Positions 23,446 to 32,146 of a stretch of DNA of 33,830 nt are shown piece by piece. The stretch's first letter is position 1; every line of letters starts with the position of its first letter. The DNA comes from DASZHJ01 sp035263705 (GTDB lineage Bacteria; Pseudomonadota; Alphaproteobacteria; ATCC43930; CGMCC-115725). The position numbers were made by a program, and so were the translations under genes. The stretch lies in the NCBI GenBank assembly GCA_035263705.1, contig DATFRA010000165.1:1-33830 (forward strand), in the 5' to 3' direction. The notes under the pieces are model-generated. The model made no database searches and was not told the origin of the DNA. It saw only the letters and a list, made by a program, of their open reading frames with translations.

Positions 23446-25593
23446 ATGATGCGGCAGTTCGAGCTGGTGGAGCGGGTCAAGTCCTACGACCCGTCGGCGA
23501 ATGAGGATGCCCTCAACCGCGCCTACGTCTTCACCGTGAAGGCGCACGGCAGCCAGAAGCGCGCCTCGGGCGATCCGTACTTCTCCCATCCCGTCGAGGT
23601 CGCCGGCATCCTCGCGGGGATGCGCCTCGACGCGGCCTCGATCATCACCGGCCTCCTGCACGACACCGTCGAGGACACGCTGACCTCGCTCGAGGAGGTC
23701 GAGCGAGTATTCGGTCCCGAGATCGCGCGGCTCGTGGACGGCGTCACCAAGCTCTCGCGCGTCGAGCTGCAGTCGGGCCAGACCAAGCAGGCCGAGAATT
23801 TCCGCAAGCTCGTGCTCGCGATGTCCGAGGACATCCGGGTCCTCCTGGTGAAGCTCGCCGATCGACTCCACAACATGCGCACGCTCCGCTTCATCAAGGA
23901 CACCGAGAAGCGCAAGCGCATCGCGCGCGAGACCATGGAGATCTACGCGCAGCTCGCCGAGCGCATCGGCATGCACGAGATGAAGGACCAGCTCGAGGAC
24001 CTCGCGTTTGCCGAGCTGCATCCCGATGCCCGCGAGGGGATCATCGCGCGGCTCGCGTTCCTCCGCGAGAAGGGCGGCGACCTCGTGCCGCGTGTCATCG
24101 CGGGGCTGCAGAAGACCCTGCGCGACGGCGGCGTCGAGGCCCAGGTGTCCGGCCGCGAGAAGTCGCCCTATTCGGTCTGGCGCAAGATGCAGCGCAAGGA
24201 CGTGGGCTTCGAGCAGCTCTCGGACATCATGGCATTCCGCGTCGTGGTGGAGAGGGTCCAAGACTGCTATCACGCACTCGGCGTGCTCCACAGCCGCTAT
24301 CCCGTGGTGCCCGGCCGGTTCAAGGACTACATCTCGACACCGAAGCCGAACCAATATCGCTCGCTCCACACCGGCGTGATCGGTCCCGAGCGGCAGCGCA
24401 TCGAGATCCAGATCCGCACCAGCGAGATGCACGAGGTGGCCGAGCTCGGCGTCGCCGCGCACTGGAGCTACAAGGAGGGCGCGCCCAAGACCGAGGGTCC
24501 GCAATACCGATGGCTCCGCGAGCTCCTCGACATCCTCGACCACGCCTCGGGACCGGAGGAGTTCCTCGAGCACACGCGGCTCGAGATGTTCCAGGACCAG
24601 GTGTTCTGCTTCACGCCCAAGGGCGATTTGTTCGCGCTGCCGCGGGGCGCCACGCCCGTCGATTTCGCCTACGCGGTCCACTCCGAGATCGGCGACACCT
24701 GCGTCGGCGCGAAGATCAACGGCCGTCTCGTGCCGCTCCGCACACCGCTGCAGAACGGCGATCAGGTGGAGATCGTGACCTCGAAGGCGCAGACGCCGTC
24801 GCCGACCTGGGAGCGCTTCGTCGTCACCGGCAAGGCGCGGGCGCGCATCCGCCGCTTCATCCGCACCCAGCAACGCCAGCAATACCTCGACCTCGGCAAG
24901 GCGATCGTCCAGAAGGCCTTCCGCCAGGAGGGCCAGGAGTTCGCGGAGAAGGCGCTCCAGCCCGTGCTCAAGAACTTCGAGGCTGAGACGCTCGAGGATC
25001 TCTATGTCGCGGTGGGCGAGGGGATTCACACCGGGCGCGCGGTCGTGCACGCGCTGCATCCGCCGAAGCCGGACGAGAAGCCGCGCAAGGTGGTGCCGCT
25101 CTCGGAGGCGCGCGGCAAAGGCAAGGGCAAGGCCGCCGACACGGCGGTGCCGATCCGCGGGCTCATTCCGGGCATGGCGCTGCATTTCGCGGGCTGCTGC
25201 CACCCGCTGCCGGGCGACCGCATCGTGGGCATCGTGACCACCGGCAAGGGCGTCACCATCCACACCATCGATTGCGAGACGCTGGAGAACTACGCGGACA
25301 CGCCGGAACGCTGGCTCGATGTCGCCTGGAGCATGCAGGGCGATCCCGACCAAGCCCATGTCGGCCGCATCGCCGTCACCATCGGCAATGAGCCCGGCAG
25401 CCTGGGGGCGCTCACAACCATTATCGGCAAGCACAACGGCAACATCACGAACCTCAAGATCACTAATCGGTCGCTGGATTTCTTCGAGATCCTCGTGGAC
25501 ATCGAGGTGCAGGACGTGAAGCACCTCACCAATATCATCGCGGCGCTCCGGGCTGCGCCCTCGATCAACTCGGTCGATCGGGCGCGCCGCTGA
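23446..25593 (+). CDS. rsh: Bifunctional (p)ppGpp synthetase/hydrolase, RelA/SpoT homologue
   Basis: 715 residues, the single long Rsh expected in alphaproteobacteria. Order: HD hydrolase domain (HPVEVAGIL; His72-Asp73 and Glu76-Asp77 in LLHDTVEDT), synthetase domain from about residue 236 (GREKSPYSVWRKM, DIMAFRVVV, YISTPKPNQYRSLHT, EIQIRT), TGS domain (VFCFTPKGDLFALPRGATPVDFAYAVH), a helical/zinc-finger-like segment with AGCCHPLPGDRIVG near 583, and a C-terminal ACT domain (IGNEPGSLGALTTIIGKHNGNI). Both catalytic sites look intact, so it can make and degrade (p)ppGpp in response to starvation. ATG 23446 and ATG 23449 are adjacent; neither has a strong ribosome site. Confidence 0.96.
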   Translation: MMRQFELVERVKSYDPSANEDALNRAYVFTVKAHGSQKRASGDPYFSHPVEVAGILAGMRLDAASIITGLLHDTVEDTLTSLEEVERVFGPEIARLVDGVTKLSRVELQSGQTKQAENFRKLVLAMSEDIRVLLVKLADRLHNMRTLRFIKDTEKRKRIARETMEIYAQLAERIGMHEMKDQLEDLAFAELHPDAREGIIARLAFLREKGGDLVPRVIAGLQKTLRDGGVEAQVSGREKSPYSVWRKMQRKDVGFEQLSDIMAFRVVVERVQDCYHALGVLHSRYPVVPGRFKDYISTPKPNQYRSLHTGVIGPERQRIEIQIRTSEMHEVAELGVAAHWSYKEGAPKTEGPQYRWLRELLDILDHASGPEEFLEHTRLEMFQDQVFCFTPKGDLFALPRGATPVDFAYAVHSEIGDTCVGAKINGRLVPLRTPLQNGDQVEIVTSKAQTPSPTWERFVVTGKARARIRRFIRTQQRQQYLDLGKAIVQKAFRQEGQEFAEKALQPVLKNFEAETLEDLYVAVGEGIHTGRAVVHALHPPKPDEKPRKVVPLSEARGKGKGKAADTAVPIRGLIPGMALHFAGCCHPLPGDRIVGIVTTGKGVTIHTIDCETLENYADTPERWLDVAWSMQGDPDQAHVGRIAVTIGNEPGSLGALTTIIGKHNGNITNLKITNRSLDFFEILVDIEVQDVKHLTNIIAALRAAPSINSVDRARR

Positions 25594-25618
25594 GCGCGTC
25601 GCAGCAAGGGAAGAGCAC

Positions 25619-26383
25619 ATGAACGCACCCCGGCGTCACCTGCGCCTCGGCGTCAACATCGACCACGTCGCGACCATCCGGAACGCCCGCGGCATCAAGC
25701 ATCCCGATCCCGTGCGCGCGGCGCGGCTCGCGGCACAGGCTGGCGCCGATGGCATAACCGCGCATCTGCGCGAGGATCGGCGCCACATCTCGGACGACGA
25801 CATCCGCCGCCTCAGCGTCGAGATCGACCTGCCGCTCAACCTGGAGATGGCGGCGACCGACGAGATGCTCGCGATCGCGCTCCGACACAAGCCGCATGCG
25901 GCCTGCATCGTGCCGGAAAAGCGCGCCGAACTCACCACCGAGGGCGGGCTCGACGCGGTCGGCGGCCACAACCACTTGGCCCGCTTCGTGCGCGAGCTCG
26001 TGGGTGCGAAGATCCGGGTGTCGCTCTTCATCGATCCCGACGCCCGGCAGCTCGATGCCGCGTGCACTCTCGGCGCTCCCGTGGTGGAGCTGCACACCGG
26101 CGCCTACTGCGAGGCCGAAGGCGAAGCGCGCGAGCGCGAGCTCCAGCGGATCGTGAAGGCGGCGGCGCACGCCGAGGCGCTCGGGCTCGAGTGCCACGCG
26201 GGCCACGGGCTCAGCTACGAGACGGTGGGCGCGGTCGCGGCGATTCCCACCATCGTCGAGCTCAACATCGGACATTTCCTGATCGGCGAGGCAATCTTCA
26301 GCGGCCTCGACAGCGCGATCAAGGGCATGCGCGCCGCCATGGACAAGGCGCGCGCCGCCGCGCCGGGCGCGAAGAGCGCGTGA
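25619..26383 (+). CDS. pdxJ: Pyridoxine 5'-phosphate synthase
   Basis: 254 residues. PdxJ joins 1-deoxyxylulose 5-phosphate and 3-amino-2-oxopropyl phosphate in the DXP-dependent vitamin B6 route. Signatures: LGVNIDHVATIRNARG at the start, ITAHLREDRRHISDDD, NLEMAATDEM, VPEKRAELTTEGGLD, and ECHAGHGLSYETV followed by ELNIGHFLIGEAIF. The length and complete motifs indicate a functional TIM-barrel enzyme. It starts 25 bases after rsh with a purine-rich AAGGGAAGAG upstream. Three other genes here (threonine dehydratase-type, threonine synthase) use its product PLP, although they are not linked in transcription. Confidence 0.96.
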   Translation: MNAPRRHLRLGVNIDHVATIRNARGIKHPDPVRAARLAAQAGADGITAHLREDRRHISDDDIRRLSVEIDLPLNLEMAATDEMLAIALRHKPHAACIVPEKRAELTTEGGLDAVGGHNHLARFVRELVGAKIRVSLFIDPDARQLDAACTLGAPVVELHTGAYCEAEGEARERELQRIVKAAAHAEALGLECHAGHGLSYETVGAVAAIPTIVELNIGHFLIGEAIFSGLDSAIKGMRAAMDKARAAAPGAKSA

Positions 26384-26490
26384 AATGCCGGCTCCCGCCC
26401 GGCCTTGACTTCCCGGGGCCGGATGGGCTTCATCAGCCGCCGCCCTCCCCACATCGTAGAGCCACGCCCGTGGCGTGATGGATTCCCTTC
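26384..26490 (+). other. pdxJ–lepB gap with two inverted repeats; acpS absent
   Basis: This 107-base gap holds CCGGCC (26399-26404) / GGCCGG (26417-26422) and GCCACG-cc-CGTGGC (26461-26474), the second ending 16 bases before the lepB ATG. Neither has a T-run. In many alphaproteobacteria acpS lies between pdxJ and lepB; no such gene fits here. Confidence 0.5.
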
Positions 26491-27300
26491 ATGAAAAACA
26501 AGGCGCCCAGCTACAAGCAAGCCAAAGCGGAGGGCGGCGCCCGTGAGACGATGCGAACTATCATCTACGCGGTGGTGATCGCGTTCGCCGTGCGGACTTT
26601 CGCCTACGAGCCCTTCAATATTCCGTCGGGCTCGATGGAGCCGACTCTGCTGGTGGGGGATTACCTCTTCGTGTCGAAATACTCCTACGGCTACAGCCGG
26701 TACTCCTTCCCGTTCGGACCGCCGATCTTCTCCGGCCGCATCCTGGCGCGCCAGCCGCAGCGTGGCGACGTCGTGGTGTTCAAGCAGCCCGCCAATCCCT
26801 CGGTGGATTTCATCAAGCGGCTCGTGGGCCTTCCGGGCGACCGCATCCAGGTGATCGGCGGCACGCTCTACGTCAACGAGGTCGCGGCGCGGCGCTCCTA
26901 CACCGGGCGCTATCTCGATCCGGAGAATCGCATCGAGCGGCAGCAATACGAGGAGGTGATGCCCAACGGGGTCAGGCACACGATCCTCCTGGAGGGGCTC
27001 GAGACCAAGCCGCCGCCCCGCGACTGTCCCGTGAATAAGTTCACGGAGACGCGGGTCGAGGCGGAGAACACTTGTCCCTTCGTGGTGCCGCCGGCCACCT
27101 ACTTCATGATGGGCGACAACCGCGACAACTCCGCCGACAGCCGCGTCGCCGGCAGCGGCGTCGGCTTCGTGCCGGCGGAGAACCTGGTCGGGCGCGCGGA
27201 GTTCATCTTCTTCTCCACCGACGGCACGGCGGCGTGGTGGGAGATCTGGAAGTGGCCGCTCGCGATCCGCTACGGCCGTCTGTTCTCGGCGATCCATTAG
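26491..27300 (+). CDS. lepB: Signal peptidase I
   Basis: 269 residues. One N-terminal membrane segment (TIIYAVVIAFAVRTFAYEPF, residues ~22-42) anchors it with the catalytic domain in the periplasm. Box B contains nucleophile Ser48 in IPSGSMEPTLL; box D has the general base Lys109 in FIKRLVGLPGDR; box E is MGDNRDNSADSR. It removes signal peptides from exported proteins. The ribosome site is weak, and a hairpin lies just upstream. The stop is one base from the rnc start, a common lepB–rnc coupling. Confidence 0.96.
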   Translation: MKNKAPSYKQAKAEGGARETMRTIIYAVVIAFAVRTFAYEPFNIPSGSMEPTLLVGDYLFVSKYSYGYSRYSFPFGPPIFSGRILARQPQRGDVVVFKQPANPSVDFIKRLVGLPGDRIQVIGGTLYVNEVAARRSYTGRYLDPENRIERQQYEEVMPNGVRHTILLEGLETKPPPRDCPVNKFTETRVEAENTCPFVVPPATYFMMGDNRDNSADSRVAGSGVGFVPAENLVGRAEFIFFSTDGTAAWWEIWKWPLAIRYGRLFSAIH

Positions 27301-27301
27301 G

Positions 27302-28015
27302 ATGACGGCGAGGGGTCCCGACCTCGATCCCCTCTACGAGATCCTGGGTCACCGCTTCGCCGACCCGCAGCTTCTCGCGGAAGCACTCACCCACCCGAGC
27401 GCCCATGCGCGCCGCGGCCCGCGCCAGAGCTACGAGCGGCTCGAGTTCCTGGGCGATCGCGTGCTGGGGTTGGTGGTGGCGGAGCTGCTTTGGCGCCGGT
27501 TCCCCGACGAGGCTGAGGGCGAGCTCACCCGGCGCCAGACCGGACTCGTGCGGCGCGAGAGCCTGGTGGAGGTGGCGCGGACACTCGGTCTCGGTCAGTT
27601 CGTGATCCTATCGCCGGGCGAGGCGCAGGCGGGTGCGCACGACAATCCAAGCGTGCTCGCGGATACCTGCGAGGCGGTGATCGCGGCGCTCTACCTCGAC
27701 GGCGGGCTCGAGGCGGCACGCGATTTCGTGCATCGCTGCTGGGAACCTCTGCTCCAGGTCGCGGGGAAGCCGCCGCGCGATCCCAAGACGGCGCTCCAGG
27801 AATGGGCGCAGGGGCGGGGCCGTGGCTTGCCGGTCTACGAGACCGTGAGCGTCGCCGGTCCCGCGCACAGGCGCGTCTTCACCGTGACCGCGCGTGTCGA
27901 GGGCGCCGAGCCCGCGACGGCCAGCGGCAGCTCCAAGCGCGCCGCGGAAACGGCGGCGGCGGCCGAGCTGATCGCGCGCCTCGCCTCCGAGCAGACGCAT
28001 TCCCGCTCGTCATGA
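27302..28015 (+). CDS. rnc: Ribonuclease III
   Basis: 237 residues. The catalytic domain has ERLEFLGDRVLGLVVAELL (Glu45, Glu48, Asp52) and LADTCEAVIAALYLDGG (Asp121, Glu124), all metal-binding positions retained. The C-terminal double-stranded-RNA-binding domain begins at DPKTALQEWAQGRGRG and ends GSSKRAAETAAAAELIARL. It processes rRNA precursors and structured mRNAs, often including its own leader. It starts one base after the lepB stop and its stop overlaps the era start (ATGA). Confidence 0.96.
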   Translation: MTARGPDLDPLYEILGHRFADPQLLAEALTHPSAHARRGPRQSYERLEFLGDRVLGLVVAELLWRRFPDEAEGELTRRQTGLVRRESLVEVARTLGLGQFVILSPGEAQAGAHDNPSVLADTCEAVIAALYLDGGLEAARDFVHRCWEPLLQVAGKPPRDPKTALQEWAQGRGRGLPVYETVSVAGPAHRRVFTVTARVEGAEPATASGSSKRAAETAAAAELIARLASEQTHSRSS

Positions 28016-28923
28016 GCGAGGCTCGCACGACCCGCTGCGGCTATGTCGCTCTCGTCGGCGCGCCCAATGCTGGCAAGTCGACGCTGCTCAATGCGCTGGT
28101 GGGCGCCAAGGTCTCGATCGTCTCGCCCAAGGTGCAGACGACGCGCCGCCGCGTGCTCGGCATCGCCATCCACGAGGGCGCACAGATCATCTTCGTGGAC
28201 ACGCCGGGAATCTTCGCCCCACGGCCCGGCCGCCGGCTCGAGCGGGCCATGGTGTCAGCCGCTTGGGCGGGCGCGCAAGATGCCGACCTCGTGGTGTTGC
28301 TGGTGGATGTGACCAAGCCGGACGATCCGGACACGGCGGCGATCGTGGAGCGGCTCAGGGCAACCGGGTACAAGGCGGTTCTCGCCCTCAACAAGATCGA
28401 CCTGGTGAAGCCGCCGGTGCTGCTGGGGATCGCGGACCGGTTTGCGACGCATCGGCTTTTCGAGCCGATCTTCATGGTCTCCGGCCTCAGCGGCGACGGC
28501 GTCGCCGATCTCGAGCGGCATTTGGCGGAGGCGCTTCCCGAGGGACCCTGGCTCTATCCGGAGGATCAGCTGTCGGACCTGCCGGAGCGGCTGATGGCCG
28601 CGGAAGTGACACGCGAGCAGATCTTCCTGCAGCTCCGCAACGAGCTCCCCTACGCCTCCACCGTCGAGACGGACAAGTGGGAGGAGCGCAACGACGGCAG
28701 CGCGCGCATCGAGCAGACCATCTTCGTGCAGCGTCCGAGCCAAAAGGCGATCATGCTGGGCGAGAGCGGCCAGCGCATCAAGCACATCGGTGAGCGGGCG
28801 CGGGCCGAGCTCGAGACCTTGCTCGGCCGGCGGGTCCACCTGTTCCTGCACGTGCGCGTCGAGAAGGACTGGACCGAGGACCGCGAGCGCTACGAGGCGA
28901 TCGGCCTCGATTTCGAGAGCTGA
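28012..28923 (+). CDS. era: GTPase Era
   Basis: 303 residues. GTP-binding motifs are in order: G1 GAPNAGKST (residues 16-24), G2 in SPKVQTTRRRVLG, G3 VDTPG, G4 NKID, then a C-terminal KH domain with IMLGESGQRIKHIGERAR. Era binds the 3' end of 16S rRNA and helps 30S assembly. ATG 28012 overlaps the rnc stop by four bases; the longer open frame upstream lies within rnc and is not Era-like. Confidence 0.96.
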   Translation: MSEARTTRCGYVALVGAPNAGKSTLLNALVGAKVSIVSPKVQTTRRRVLGIAIHEGAQIIFVDTPGIFAPRPGRRLERAMVSAAWAGAQDADLVVLLVDVTKPDDPDTAAIVERLRATGYKAVLALNKIDLVKPPVLLGIADRFATHRLFEPIFMVSGLSGDGVADLERHLAEALPEGPWLYPEDQLSDLPERLMAAEVTREQIFLQLRNELPYASTVETDKWEERNDGSARIEQTIFVQRPSQKAIMLGESGQRIKHIGERARAELETLLGRRVHLFLHVRVEKDWTEDRERYEAIGLDFES

Positions 28924-28929
28924 CGCCCC

Positions 28930-29667
28930 ATGCATTGGAGCGAGCCCGGCATCGTGCTGGCGGTCCGACGACACGGCGAGACCGCGCTGGTGGCGCACGC
29001 GCTGACCCGCGGCCACGGCCGCCACGCTGGCCTCGTGCACGGCGGCCAGGGCCGCCGCGGCCGCACGGTGTTCCAAGTGGGGAATGCCGTGCAGCTCACT
29101 TGGCGCGCCCGGCTCGACGAGCACCTCGGCACCTATGCCGCCGAGCTGGTCACGGGCCACGCGGCCCGCGTCATGGAGGATCCGCTACGGCTCGCCTGTC
29201 TTGCCTCGGCGGCGGCGATGGCTGAAGCCGGCCTGCCGGAGCGCGAGCCGCATCCCCGCGCCTATGACGGGCTCGCGGCGCTGCTTGAGGCGCTCGATCG
29301 CGACCGCGGCTGGGCGCGGGCCTACGCGCGATGGGAACTCGCCCTGCTGGCTGAGCTGGGCTTCGGCCTCGACCTCGGGCGCTGCGCGGCGACGGGAAGC
29401 ACGGCGGATCTCGTCTACGTCTCGCCGAAATCGGGCCAGGCGGTCTCGCGCGCCGCCGGTGTGGTCTACCACTCGAAAATGCTGCCATTGCCGGCGTTCC
29501 TGATCTCCGACGCTCAACCCGACCGCGAGGCGGTGCTGGATGCGCTCCACCTCAGCGGTTTCTTCTGGGAGCAGCGGGTGTTCCGGCCGCACGGCCGGAA
29601 GTTGCCGGCGGCGCGCACGCGCTTCGTTGACCGACTCGGGCGCGAGGTCGCAGTATCCCGCGCCTGA
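28930..29667 (+). CDS. recO: DNA repair protein RecO
   Basis: 245 residues. RecO anneals single strands and helps load RecA in the RecF pathway. The N-terminal OB-fold starts WSEPGIVLAVRRHGETALVAHALTRGHGRHAGLVHGG; the C-terminal part has LGFGLDLGRCAATG and YVSPKSGQAVSRAAG, typical of alphaproteobacterial RecO. Only one cysteine of the zinc-binding set is clear, so it may lack the metal site. It follows era by six bases and is 17 bases before parC. No strong ribosome site. Confidence 0.92.
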   Translation: MHWSEPGIVLAVRRHGETALVAHALTRGHGRHAGLVHGGQGRRGRTVFQVGNAVQLTWRARLDEHLGTYAAELVTGHAARVMEDPLRLACLASAAAMAEAGLPEREPHPRAYDGLAALLEALDRDRGWARAYARWELALLAELGFGLDLGRCAATGSTADLVYVSPKSGQAVSRAAGVVYHSKMLPLPAFLISDAQPDREAVLDALHLSGFFWEQRVFRPHGRKLPAARTRFVDRLGREVAVSRA

Positions 29668-29684
29668 TGACGCACTGATATTGG

Positions 29685-31910
29685 ATGCCGATGGCCCCTT
29701 CACCAGCCGCCGCCGTGCGCGATGTCGATTTCGCGGCGGCGCTCGGCGAGCGTTATCTCTCCTATGCGCTCTCCACGATCATGGCGCGCTCGCTCCCGGA
29801 CGTGCGGGACGGCCTCAAGCCCGTGCATCGGCGGCTCCTGTATGCCATGCGCGAGCTGCGGCTCGATCCGAACTCCGCACACAAGAAGAGCGCGCGCGTG
29901 GTCGGCGACGTCATCGGAAAATTCCATCCGCATGGGGACGTCGCGGTTTACGAAGCGCTTGTGCGGCTCGCGCAGGATTTCGCGCAGCGCTATCCGCTGG
30001 TCGACGGGCACGGCAACTTCGGCAACATCGACGGTGATAACGCCGCGGCCATGCGCTACACCGAGAGCCGCCTCACCGAGGTGGCGGAAGCGCTGCTCCG
30101 GGGTATCGACGAGAACACCGTCGATTTCCGACCGACCTACGACGGCGAGGCAATGGAGCCGGTGGTGCTGCCGGCGCGGTTCCCGAACCTGCTGGCGAAC
30201 GGCGCCAGCGGCATCGCGGTCGGCATGGCGACCAGCATCCCGCCGCACAACGCGGCGGAGCTTTGCAGCGCGCTCGTTCATCTGGTGAAGCATCCGCGCG
30301 CTTCGATCGGGGATCTGCTGGCCCATGTGCCGGGCCCGGACTTCCCGACCGGTGGCGTGCTGGTAGAGGAGCCGGACGCCCTCCGCGAGGCCTACGCCAC
30401 CGGGCGCGGCAGCTTCCGCCTGCGGGCGCGGTGGGAGGTGGAGAAGCTCAGCCACGGCGCCTTCCAGGTGATCGTCACGGAGATGCCCTACCAGGTACCC
30501 AAATCACGTCTGGTCGAGCGGATCGCCGCGCTTCTCGAGGAAAAGAAGCTGCCGCTGCTGGCGGACGTCCGCGACCAGTCGACGGGCGAGGTCCGCCTCG
30601 TGCTGGAGCCCAAGAGCCGCAATGTCGATCCCGCGGTGCTGATGGAATCGCTGTTCCGCGCGACCGAGCTCGAGGTGCGGGTGCCGCTCAACTTGAACGT
30701 GCTCGACGCCCAGGGCGTGCCGCGGGTGATGGCGCTCAAGGAGGCGCTGCAGGCCTTCCTCGATCATCGCCGCATCGTGCTGCAGCGCCGGACCAAGTTC
30801 CGCCTCGAGGAGGTCGCACGCCGGAGCGAAATCCTGCGCGGTCAGATGGTCGTCTATCTGAACCTCGACAAGGTCATCAAGCTGATTCGCGAGAGCGACG
30901 ACCCCAAGGCCGAGCTGATGAAGCGCTGGAAGCTCAGCGACGTCCAGGCCGAGGCGATACTCAACATGCGGCTCCGAGCGCTGCGCAGGCTCGAGGAGAT
31001 CGCGATCCGCAAGGAGATCGAGGCGCTCGCGGACGAGGCCAAGGACCTCAAGGGTCTGCTCTCCGACGAGAAGCGACAGTGGAAGACAGTCGACACCGAC
31101 ATTGCCGAGGTGGGCAAGCAGTTCGGCGCGGGCACGCCGCTCGGCCGCCGCCGGACCGAGATCGGCAAGCCGCCGGCGGAGGTGCAGGTACCCGTGGAGG
31201 CGCTGGTGGAGCGCGAGCCCTGCACGGTGATCTGCTCGGAGAAGGGGTGGATCCGCGTCGTGCGCGGGCGTGGCATCACGCTCGGCGAGCTCAAATATAA
31301 GGAGGGCGACGCTCCCCGCTTCGCAGTCGAAGCCGAGACCACCGACAAGCTCCTGCTGCTCGCAACAAACGGCCGCTTCTATACGCTGGCGATCGACAAG
31401 CTGCCGGGCGGGCGCGGCCATGGCGAGCCGTTCCGCCTGATGATCGACCTCGGCAACGAGCACGACGCGGTGGCGCTTCAGACCTACCGCCCCGGCCTCA
31501 AGCTCCTGGTCGCCGCCAGCGACGGCCGCGGCTTCGTGGTCCCGGCCGACGAGGCGGTGGCGCAGACCCGTGCCGGCAAGCAGGTGCTGAATCTCGGCGA
31601 GGGAGCAGTCGCACGGGCGGCTGTGCCGGTGGCGGGCGACACGGTTGCGGCGGTGGGCGAGAACCGGAAGCTGTTGCTGTTCCCGCTCTTGGAGGTGCCG
31701 GAGATGGCGCGCGGCCGCGGCGTGATTCTGCAGCGCTACAAGCAGGGCGGCCTCTCGGACCTCAAGGTGTTCACCTTGAGCGAGGGCCTGACCTGGCGGC
31801 GCGGTGATCAGACCCGGACCGAGACCGATCTCCGCGCCTGGAGGGGCGTGCGCGCCCAATCCGGCCGCATCGTGCCGACGGGTTTCCCGAAGAACAACCG
31901 GTTCGATTGA
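29685..31910 (+). CDS. parC: DNA topoisomerase IV subunit A
   Basis: 741 residues, ParC length. The breakage–rejoining Tyr125 is in AAAMRYTESRLTEVA. PDVRDGLKPVHRRLLYAM, GDVIGKFHPHGDVAVYEALVR and MPYQVPKSRLVERIAALLEE are typical. The C-terminal beta-pinwheel (from ~500) lacks the GyrA box, supporting ParC over GyrA. At the main quinolone-resistance position (E. coli Ser80) this protein has Val86; the second position is Glu90 (E. coli Glu84), unchanged. ATG 29685 or ATG 29691 could be used. The partner parE is not in the window. Confidence 0.95.
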   Translation: MPMAPSPAAAVRDVDFAAALGERYLSYALSTIMARSLPDVRDGLKPVHRRLLYAMRELRLDPNSAHKKSARVVGDVIGKFHPHGDVAVYEALVRLAQDFAQRYPLVDGHGNFGNIDGDNAAAMRYTESRLTEVAEALLRGIDENTVDFRPTYDGEAMEPVVLPARFPNLLANGASGIAVGMATSIPPHNAAELCSALVHLVKHPRASIGDLLAHVPGPDFPTGGVLVEEPDALREAYATGRGSFRLRARWEVEKLSHGAFQVIVTEMPYQVPKSRLVERIAALLEEKKLPLLADVRDQSTGEVRLVLEPKSRNVDPAVLMESLFRATELEVRVPLNLNVLDAQGVPRVMALKEALQAFLDHRRIVLQRRTKFRLEEVARRSEILRGQMVVYLNLDKVIKLIRESDDPKAELMKRWKLSDVQAEAILNMRLRALRRLEEIAIRKEIEALADEAKDLKGLLSDEKRQWKTVDTDIAEVGKQFGAGTPLGRRRTEIGKPPAEVQVPVEALVEREPCTVICSEKGWIRVVRGRGITLGELKYKEGDAPRFAVEAETTDKLLLLATNGRFYTLAIDKLPGGRGHGEPFRLMIDLGNEHDAVALQTYRPGLKLLVAASDGRGFVVPADEAVAQTRAGKQVLNLGEGAVARAAVPVAGDTVAAVGENRKLLLFPLLEVPEMARGRGVILQRYKQGGLSDLKVFTLSEGLTWRRGDQTRTETDLRAWRGVRAQSGRIVPTGFPKNNRFD

Positions 31911-31915
31911 TCGGC

Positions 31916-32146
31916 ATGGCCGGACCCACGATCCTCGACGCCAAGGGACTGCGCTGCCCTCTACCGGTGCTGAAGGCCCGCAAGGCGATGAAGGACCTCC
32001 CGGTCGGCGCGACACTCCGAGTGCTGGCGACAGATCCCGGCGCCATCAAGGATTTCGAGGCGTTTTGTAAGACGACAGGTCATCGGCTGCTGAGCGCGAG
32101 CCAATCCGGCGATCTACTCACCTTCGATATTGAGAAGGCGGCGTAG
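31916..32146 (+). CDS. TusA-family sulfurtransferase
   Basis: 76 residues, the usual size. The CPxP motif LRCPLPVLKARKAM contains the reactive Cys14; GATLRVLATDPGAIKDFEAFC and LLSASQSGDLLTFDIEK match the rest of the fold. Such proteins relay persulfide sulfur in tRNA 2-thiouridine formation, molybdenum cofactor synthesis or sulfur oxidation; which one is not indicated here. ATG 31916 is five bases after the parC stop; TTG 31907, overlapping that stop, is an alternative. Its stop is immediately followed, with no base between, by the stop of the convergent TAXI gene. Confidence 0.92.
   Translation: MAGPTILDAKGLRCPLPVLKARKAMKDLPVGATLRVLATDPGAIKDFEAFCKTTGHRLLSASQSGDLLTFDIEKAA

Noticed and set aside
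23386..25620. Very long open frame (744 codons) on the minus strand opposite rsh
   Set aside because: It is the antisense shadow of a GC-rich gene: the composition is His/Arg/Leu/Asp-rich with no family motifs, while the plus strand encodes a full Rsh.
30504..32015. 503-codon minus-strand frame opposite parC
   Set aside because: parC is complete on the plus strand and this frame has no recognisable domain.
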